Shown here: one piece after another, positions 5,309 through 10,080 of the stretch
Layout of the letters: each line of letters starts with the position of its first letter
How positions within the stretch are numbered: position 1 is the first letter of the stretch
Assembly: GCA_945872195.1 (NCBI GenBank)
Contig: CAMBZO010000058.1
Coordinates: 1 to 10,080, forward strand
From: Akkermansia muciniphila
Lineage (GTDB): Bacteria; Verrucomicrobiota; Verrucomicrobiia; Limisphaerales; SXTU01
DNA length: 10,080 bases
Reading direction: 5' to 3'
Notes under the pieces: generated by a model
The model's input: only the letters and a program-made list of their open reading frames with translations
Database searches by the model: none
What the model was told of the DNA's origin: nothing
Position numbers and translations under genes: made by a program

Positions 5309-7108
5309 ATGCGCCCGCACCACCGAACCACCGCCGTCGTGCTCGCGCTCGTCGCGGTGGTCTTCGCCATCTTCTTCCGCACACTGGAGTCGGGCTTCCT
5401 GCGCTGGGACGACGACATCAACGTCTTCGAGAACTCGCGCGTCCAAGGGCTGACGGCGGAGAACCTCCGCTGGATGTTCACGGACTTCGAGCAAGCCATC
5501 CGCTACAAGCCGCTCTCGTGGCTCGCATGGGCGTTGGTGCATGAAGTGTTCGGACTGAACCCGTTCGGCTATCATCTCGTGAATGTCCTGCTGCACTGCG
5601 CGAATACAGTGCTGCTCTTTTTCCTGCTGCGCCGGCTCTTGAAATGCGGAATGCGGAATGCGGAATGCGAAATGGAGAGTCCGGTGTGGCTGCAGGTGTG
5701 CGCGGCGCTCGGCACACTCCTCTGGGCTGTGCATCCGCTGCGCGTCGAGCCGGTCGCGTGGGTGACAGGCTTGCCGTATCACCTCGCACTGTTCTTCGCG
5801 CTCCTCGCCACGCTGTTCTATCTCGGCGCGCATGCGCCGGACGCTCCCCCGGCAGCCCGCAGGCGGAACTACTGGCTCGCCGTCGTCGCCTTCGCGCTGG
5901 CCGTGTTGTCGTATCCCATCGTGCTCGGTTTCGTCGCCGCGCTGGTGGCTTTGGATTACTTCCCATTGCGTCGCTTCGGCGGAGCGCCGGCCTCCGACCC
6001 GGCGCGGACCTCGTCCATCCACCAAACCGCAGGGGCAGCGACCGGCGCTCCGCAGGCCGGGCTGCGTCGTGTGCTCCTCGATAAACTTCCCTTCCTCGCA
6101 CTGTCTCTGCTGCTCGTGGCCGGCACGATCTATGGCCGCTTCCATGTCACCGGCACGTGGGACAAACCGGTGACGCTCGACAACTTCCCGCCGCTCGCGC
6201 GCGCGATGCAGGCGTTCTACCTGTGGGCTTACTACGCGTGGAAGCCACTGCTGCCGCTCGATCTCTGCCCGGTTTATCCCGTGCTTATGGAGAGCAAGTT
6301 CAACGAACCTGTATTTCTTCTCAGTGCGCTGGGAGTGCTGGCGGTGAGCGCCATGCTGTTCGTGAAGCGCCGCATCTGGCCCGCCGCCTTCGCGCTCTGG
6401 CTCGCGCATCTCGGCCTGCTCGTGCCGATGCTGGGACTCACCGAGCGACCGCACTATCCGCACGACCGCTACAGCATCATCAACGGCATCCTGTGGTCCG
6501 TGGCGATGGCGGGGTTGATGTGGAAACTCTCTCAAGTGCGGAACAAATCCGTGTCCGTGCTGGCCTGCGGCGCAGTCGTGGTGGTGATGCTCGGCGCAGT
6601 GAGCTGGCGGCAGGCCGCCGTCTGGCACAGCGACCTGCCCTTCTTCACCGACATGGCCGCGAAGCTTCGCAGCCCGCACTACCGCAGCCAGGCGTTGATG
6701 AAGCTCGGCAACGCACACGCCGACCTCGGCGACGACACGAAGGCCGTGGCCAGTTACCGCGAGTCGCTGCAAGTCAGCCCATCCTCCGCAATGTTTCATC
6801 TCCACTTCAATCACGCCAACGCGCTCGCGCGCCTCGCGCAGTGGCCAGACTCCATCGCGTCGTATGAAGTTGCGCTGCGCCTCAAGCCCGACAGCGCGAG
6901 CGCGGTGCTGAACTACGGCGTGGCGCTCGCGGCGAAGGGCGAACTGGACCGAGCGGTCGAGCAACTCAATCGTGCGCTCCAACTCAACCCGCAGAGCGCC
7001 GATGCGCACGCGCAGTTGGCGGAGGTGCTCACGAAGCAGGGGAATGCCGAGCAAGCGCGCCAGCACGCCGCTGAAGCGGATCGCTTGCGAATGGTGTCCC
7101 CCAAATAG
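5309..7108 (+). CDS. Polytopic membrane protein with C-terminal TPRs, TMTC/DUF1736-like
   Basis: This 599-aa protein starts with a transmembrane helix (about 8-24). An extracytoplasmic loop with FLRWDDDINVFEN (30-42) resembles the acidic first loop of GT-C glycosyltransferase-like proteins. Next come YKPLSWLAWAL, GLNPFGYHLVNVLLH and HPLRVEPVAWVTG, signatures shared with bacterial relatives of TMTC O-mannosyltransferases, then more hydrophobic helices up to about residue 435. The C-terminus carries about four TPRs (roughly 462-494, 495-530, 531-564 and 565-593) with LxxxGxxxxAxxxYxxAL patterns. A membrane glycosyltransferase or scaffold role is inferred; no substrate can be assigned. The ATG at 5309 is chosen over an in-frame GTG at 5258 because the extra residues (LLILILILLLP) are translated palindromic repeat. 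Two loops look expanded by repeat DNA (residues 112-122 and about 224-249). The gene is convergent with fusA. Confidence 0.82.
   Translation: MRPHHRTTAVVLALVAVVFAIFFRTLESGFLRWDDDINVFENSRVQGLTAENLRWMFTDFEQAIRYKPLSWLAWALVHEVFGLNPFGYHLVNVLLHCANTVLLFFLLRRLLKCGMRNAECEMESPVWLQVCAALGTLLWAVHPLRVEPVAWVTGLPYHLALFFALLATLFYLGAHAPDAPPAARRRNYWLAVVAFALAVLSYPIVLGFVAALVALDYFPLRRFGGAPASDPARTSSIHQTAGAATGAPQAGLRRVLLDKLPFLALSLLLVAGTIYGRFHVTGTWDKPVTLDNFPPLARAMQAFYLWAYYAWKPLLPLDLCPVYPVLMESKFNEPVFLLSALGVLAVSAMLFVKRRIWPAAFALWLAHLGLLVPMLGLTERPHYPHDRYSIINGILWSVAMAGLMWKLSQVRNKSVSVLACGAVVVVMLGAVSWRQAAVWHSDLPFFTDMAAKLRSPHYRSQALMKLGNAHADLGDDTKAVASYRESLQVSPSSAMFHLHFNHANALARLAQWPDSIASYEVALRLKPDSASAVLNYGVALAAKGELDRAVEQLNRALQLNPQSADAHAQLAEVLTKQGNAEQARQHAAEADRLRMVSPK
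5643..5675. repeat. AATGCGG heptamer tandem array inside the TPR gene
   Basis: AATGCGG occurs three times exactly (5643-5649, 5650-5656, 5657-5663), followed by one variant (AATGCGA, 5664-5670) and a partial unit (AATGG). It encodes KCGMRNAECEM (residues 112-122) between two membrane helices, where homologues normally have a short basic loop. Three units equal 21 bp, so the frame is kept, but gain or loss of one unit would shift it. Confidence 0.8.
5979..6053. repeat. Inverted repeat inside the TPR gene
   Basis: GCGGAGCGCCGG (5979-5990) is the exact reverse complement of 6042-6053. A nested palindrome also exists (GCGCCGG 5984-5990 against CCGGCGC 5999-6005). The segment encodes an Ala/Gly/Pro/Thr-rich, non-hydrophobic stretch (about residues 224-249) joining two membrane regions. 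This suggests an in-frame insertion of a dispersed GC-rich element, or a chance palindrome in GC-rich DNA. Confidence 0.5.
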
Positions 7109-7110
7109 AA

Positions 7111-7138
7111 AGCCCGCCGACCTTGCGGGCGGCGGGCT
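7111..7138. terminator. Bidirectional hairpin between the TPR gene and fusA
   Basis: AGCCCGCC (7111-7118) pairs with GGCGGGCT (7131-7138) around a 12-nt loop. It lies 2 bp after the TPR gene's TAG and 18 bp beyond the fusA stop on the other strand. On the minus strand the stem is followed by the T-rich TTCTATTT, so it is a plausible intrinsic terminator for the str operon. On the plus strand no T-run follows. Its position between convergent genes supports a shared terminator role. Confidence 0.7.
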
Positions 7139-7156
7139 GTGAGAGATTGCGATCGG

Positions 7157-9352
7157 TTACGAACGCGCGGCGGGTTTCTTCGCAGAGGTTTCGAGAATCT
7201 GCAACGCCACCTGCTGTGGGACTTGCTCGAAGGTGTGGGGCTCCATCGAGTAACTCGCGCGACCCTTCGAGAGCGAGCGGATCGCGGTGGCGTAGCCGAA
7301 CATCTCGGCCAGCGGCACATGCGCGTTGAGAACGGTCTGGCCACCCTTGGCGTCCACGCCTTGGATGATGCCACGGCGGCGGTTGATGTCACCGAGGAGA
7401 TCGCCCTGATACTCATCAGGCGTGGTGACTTCGACCTTCATGATCGGCTCGAGGATGATCGGGCCGGCGGACTTGAAGGCGTCCTTAAGCGCGAAGATGC
7501 CGGCCATCTTGAACGCCATTTCGTTGGAGTCCACCTCGTGGAAGGAGCCGTCGGTCACAGCGATCTTCGCGTCAATGACCTGATAGCCGGCATACACGCC
7601 GGAGCGCAAAGCCTCCTCGATGCCGTGAATGACCGCCGGGACGTATTCCTTCGGGATGGTTCCGCCGACGATCTTGCTCACGACCTCGTTGCCCTTGCCC
7701 TTCTCGTTCGGCTCGACGGTGATGCAAGCGTGACCGTATTGGCCGCGACCACCGGACTGGCGGATGAACTTGCCCTCGCCCTCGGCGGCCTTGGTGATGG
7801 TCTCACGATAGGCGATCTGCGGCGCGCCGGAGTTGGCCTCAACTTTGAATTCGCGCTTCAGGCGATCAATGATGATTTCCAAGTGCAGCTCGCCCATGCC
7901 CGCGATGATGCGCTGGCCGGTCTCCTCGTTCGTGAAGCAGTGGAAGGTCGGATCTTCCTCCGCCAGCCGTTGCAGACCCTCGGACATCTTGTCGCGGTCC
8001 TGCTTGGTCTTCGGCTCGACGGCCATGCTTATGACCGGCTCGGGGAAGGTTGGCGGCTCGAGGGTGATGTCGAAATCTTCGTCGCAGACCGTGTCACCAG
8101 TGGTGATGTTGCGCAGGCCGACGAGCGCGGCGATGTCCCCCGAGTAGGCCACGTCAATGTCCTTGCGCTCACTGCCCTGAATAATCATCAGGCGGCTAAT
8201 GCGCTCGCGGCGGCGGGTGCGCGGATTGTAGATGTTGTCGCCCTTCTTGAGCTGGCCGGAATACACGCGGAAGAACACGAGCTTGCCAGCGTAGGGGTCG
8301 GTCCAGAGCTTGAACGCGAGCGAGCAGAACTTGTTGTTGTCGTCAGTGACAACTTCCACCTTGGTGTCCGTGCCGACCTCGTGGCCCACAGCAGCGGGAA
8401 TGTCCAAGGGCGAGGGAAGGTAATCAATGACGGTGTCCACGAGGACTTGCACACCCTTCTTCTTGAAAGCGGAACCGCAGAGGACAGGAACGAATTCGAG
8501 CTTGCAGGTGAGACGGCGGATGGCGGCCTTGAGCACCGGAGCCGTGATGGGCTTTTCTTCAAGCACGAGGTCGGCGATGATTTCGTCCTTGTTCGAGACG
8601 GCGTCGATCAAGGCGACTAGTGCGGCCTTGGCCTTGGCCTGCAAGGCGGCGGGAATCTCCGTGACCTCGTAGTTGAGGCCTTCGTCAACCACATCGCCAG
8701 GGCCCCAGACGAACGCCTTCTGGTTCACGATATCAATGACGCCGGCGAACTGGTCTTCCGCGCCGATGGGCAGGAAGACGGGGAACGCATAGGCCCGGAG
8801 CTTGTTCCTCATGTCGGCCAGCGCGTTCTCAAAGTTCGCGCCCGTGCGGTCCATCTTGTTCACGAACGCGATGCGCGGGACGTTATACTTCGTCGCCTGC
8901 CGCCACACGGTCTCAGATTGCGGTTGGACACCGGCCACGCCGCAGAACACGGCGACAGCGCCATCCAGCACGCGCATGGAGCGCTCCACCTCGGCGGTAA
9001 AGTCCACGTGGCCGGGGGTGTCGATGATGTTGACGCGGTGAGGAAGGTTGTTGAACGCCTTGTAAATCGCATCCTCGCCCGGCTTCACGGTCTTCTGCGT
9101 CCAGAAGCACGTCACGGCGGCCGAAGTGATGGTGATGCCGCGCTCGCGCTCCTGCTCCATCCAGTCGGTGACGGTATTACCATCGTCCACGTCGCCGATC
9201 TTATGGATCAGGCCGGTGTAGAAAAGAATGCGCTCCGTGGTGGTCGTCTTGCCGGCGTCAATGTGCGCGGCGATGCCGATATTGCGGGTGCGCTCCAGCG
9301 TGTATTGCCGGTTCGGCGAATTCACGGCCTTGTTTTCAACGAAAGTGCTCAT
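7157..9352 (-). CDS. fusA: Elongation factor G
   Basis: This 731-aa translational GTPase drives translocation of tRNA and mRNA on the ribosome. All G motifs are present: AHIDAGKTT (29-37), RGITI (71-75), DTPGHVDF (111-118, with catalytic His115), NKMD (164-167) and the SAF of VLCGSAF. The later domains carry typical EF-G sequence such as FHCFTNEETGQRIIAGMGELHLEI and GRGQYGHACI. The ATG at 9352 (MSTFVENKAV) is chosen because it gives a normal EF-G N-terminus. The frame stays open to 9523, but that extension is rpsG sequence in another frame. It is longer than E. coli EF-G (704 aa), partly because of about 20 residues between FW (83-84) and HRVNIIDTPG. It follows rpsG in the str operon, separated by a terminator-like hairpin. 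No Shine-Dalgarno lies upstream. Confidence 0.98.
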   Translation of the reverse strand: MSTFVENKAVNSPNRQYTLERTRNIGIAAHIDAGKTTTTERILFYTGLIHKIGDVDDGNTVTDWMEQERERGITITSAAVTCFWTQKTVKPGEDAIYKAFNNLPHRVNIIDTPGHVDFTAEVERSMRVLDGAVAVFCGVAGVQPQSETVWRQATKYNVPRIAFVNKMDRTGANFENALADMRNKLRAYAFPVFLPIGAEDQFAGVIDIVNQKAFVWGPGDVVDEGLNYEVTEIPAALQAKAKAALVALIDAVSNKDEIIADLVLEEKPITAPVLKAAIRRLTCKLEFVPVLCGSAFKKKGVQVLVDTVIDYLPSPLDIPAAVGHEVGTDTKVEVVTDDNNKFCSLAFKLWTDPYAGKLVFFRVYSGQLKKGDNIYNPRTRRRERISRLMIIQGSERKDIDVAYSGDIAALVGLRNITTGDTVCDEDFDITLEPPTFPEPVISMAVEPKTKQDRDKMSEGLQRLAEEDPTFHCFTNEETGQRIIAGMGELHLEIIIDRLKREFKVEANSGAPQIAYRETITKAAEGEGKFIRQSGGRGQYGHACITVEPNEKGKGNEVVSKIVGGTIPKEYVPAVIHGIEEALRSGVYAGYQVIDAKIAVTDGSFHEVDSNEMAFKMAGIFALKDAFKSAGPIILEPIMKVEVTTPDEYQGDLLGDINRRRGIIQGVDAKGGQTVLNAHVPLAEMFGYATAIRSLSKGRASYSMEPHTFEQVPQQVALQILETSAKKPAARS

Positions 9353-9377
9353 GTGCGGGATAATTGGCGGTATCAAC

Positions 9378-9412
9378 AAAAACGCCCCGTGACGGTGTGC
9401 GCCGCGGGGCGT
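9378..9412 (-). terminator. Terminator-like hairpin between rpsG and fusA
   Basis: Read on the minus strand, ACGCCCCG (9412-9405) pairs with CGGGGCGT (9389-9382) around a 15-nt loop, and four T residues (9381-9378) follow. This is the form of an intrinsic terminator. It lies 17 nt beyond the rpsG stop and about 26 nt before the fusA start. There is no room for, and no sign of, a complete promoter between it and fusA, so fusA probably depends on read-through or on a promoter inside rpsG. It may act as a partial terminator or attenuator. Confidence 0.7.
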
Positions 9413-9428
9413 CAAAAATAGTCTTCGA

Positions 9429-9902
9429 CTACCAGCGGAAGTGCGCGAAGGCCTTGTTCGCCTGAGCGGTCTTGTGGACTTCGTCGCGCTTGCGGATGGC
9501 ATTCCCCTGCCCTTGATAGGCATCCATGATCTCGGCGGCGAGCGCCTGGCTCATGGGGATACCCTTGCGGGCATCGGCGAATTTGACGATCCAACGCACC
9601 GCGAGGGATGCCTGGCGGTCAGAGGGAACTTCGAGCGGAATCTGATAGGTCGCGCCACCGACACGGCGGGGCTTGACCTCGAGACGCGGCTTGGCGTTGT
9701 CCACCGCGCGTTGGAGCACGTCCACCGGGCTGGCATCCGGGAACTTTTCGGAGAGCGAGGTGAACGCACCGTAGACGATGCGTTGGGCGACGCTCTTCTT
9801 GCCGCCTTGCATGACGGTGTTGACGAGCCGTCCGACGAGCACGCTGGTGTAGCGTCCGTCGGGGATGATCTGGCGTTTGTTGGCTTGGCGGCGACGAGAC
9901 AT
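9429..9902 (-). CDS. rpsG: 30S ribosomal protein S7
   Basis: This 157-aa protein is a full-length S7, a primary 16S rRNA-binding protein that nucleates assembly of the 30S head. It shows the conserved MSRRRQANKR start, YTSVLVGRLVNTVMQGGKKSVAQRIVYGA, the VLQRAVDNAKPRLEVKPRRVGGATYQIP core, the RWIVKFADAR segment, and the KRDEVHKTAQANKAFAHFRW end. Most bacterial S7 proteins are about 156 aa, so it is intact. The start at 9902 follows the rpsL stop by 21 bp. No Shine-Dalgarno is visible in that gap, so translational coupling to rpsL or leaderless-like initiation is possible. Confidence 0.98.
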   Translation of the reverse strand: MSRRRQANKRQIIPDGRYTSVLVGRLVNTVMQGGKKSVAQRIVYGAFTSLSEKFPDASPVDVLQRAVDNAKPRLEVKPRRVGGATYQIPLEVPSDRQASLAVRWIVKFADARKGIPMSQALAAEIMDAYQGQGNAIRKRDEVHKTAQANKAFAHFRW

Positions 9903-9923
9903 GGCGGGGATTTCTAGTTGGGA

Positions 9924-10080
9924 TTACGCAGCTTTCTTGGGAGCCTTCGGGCGCTTCACGCCGTATTTCGAGCGGCTGACGCGGCGCTTCTCGACGCCAG
10001 CGGCGTCGAACGTGCCGCGCACGATGTGGTAACGGACGCCGGGCAGATCCTTCACGCGGCCACCGCGCACGAGCACGATG
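9924..10080 (-). CDS. rpsL: 30S ribosomal protein S12, C-terminal part (partial)
   Basis: The last 51 residues of S12 are present, beginning IVLVRGGRVKDLPGVRYHIV and ending in a lysine- and alanine-rich tail (KAPKKAA) at TAA (9924-9926). The start lies beyond the right edge. The VRGGRVKDLPGVRYH segment holds the conserved decoding-site loop near the streptomycin-resistance position; the PNSA loop is outside the window. S12 sits at the 30S decoding centre. It is the first of the three str-operon genes seen here (rpsL-rpsG-fusA). No tuf gene follows fusA. Confidence 0.97.
   Translation of the reverse strand, partial: IVLVRGGRVKDLPGVRYHIVRGTFDAAGVEKRRVSRSKYGVKRPKAPKKAA

Noticed and set aside
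4384..5499. A 371-codon minus-strand frame spanning the enolase gene end and the palindromic repeat
   Set aside because: It runs across two unrelated plus-strand genes and a repeat, with low-complexity Arg/Glu-rich sequence and no motif.
5276..7066. A 596-codon open frame on the minus strand opposite the TPR gene
   Set aside because: It is His/Arg/Glu-rich with no family motif and mirrors the plus-strand codon pattern of a clear membrane/TPR protein. High GC at third positions produces long antisense frames.
7139..8620. A 493-codon plus-strand frame opposite fusA
   Set aside because: The minus strand here encodes EF-G with all its domains. The plus-strand frame has no recognisable motif and is a compositional shadow.
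9353..9523. An N-terminal extension of EF-G
   Set aside because: It would run through the terminator-like hairpin and the 3' end of rpsG in another frame. The ATG at 9352 gives the normal EF-G start.

Overview
The window (about 10 kb, high GC) looks like chromosomal DNA from a free-living Gram-negative bacterium, most probably of the Verrucomicrobiota or a close PVC relative. That assignment is an inference. It rests on an exported Gfo/Idh/MocA oxidoreductase, a TMTC-like membrane protein with C-terminal TPRs, many short 6-7 bp tandem and inverted repeats between genes, and starts without Shine-Dalgarno sequences. No phage, insertion sequence, CRISPR, tRNA or rRNA gene is visible.

Layout: 1-48 is the 3' end of an unidentified plus-strand gene. 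Positions 159-2502 hold a tight plus-strand cluster: a short HPF/RaiA ribosome hibernation factor, an ATZ/TRZ-MtaD type amidohydrolase (1-bp stop/start overlap) and a FabG-like short-chain dehydrogenase (5-bp gap). A hexamer-based palindromic repeat (2538-2597) separates this cluster from a convergent minus-strand secreted Gfo/Idh/MocA protein (2617-3585). A heptamer-based inverted repeat (3654-3738) lies between that gene and a divergent enolase-superfamily enzyme (3760-5196). A second, larger copy of the hexamer palindrome (5202-5290) precedes a TMTC/DUF1736-like polytopic membrane protein with about four TPRs (5309-7108). That gene carries two further repeat-like segments inside its reading frame.

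From 7157 to the end, on the minus strand, lies the str operon in canonical order rpsL (partial) - rpsG - fusA. A terminator-like hairpin sits between rpsG and fusA, and another between fusA and the convergent TPR gene.

Functionally this is mostly housekeeping (translation) plus accessory metabolism. I see no convincing new multi-gene system. The points worth a second look are the family of short-unit palindromic repeats and its intrusion into a coding region, the exported oxidoreductase with a degenerate nucleotide-binding motif, the EF-G insertion near switch I, the rpsG-fusA hairpin, and the uniform lack of Shine-Dalgarno motifs.
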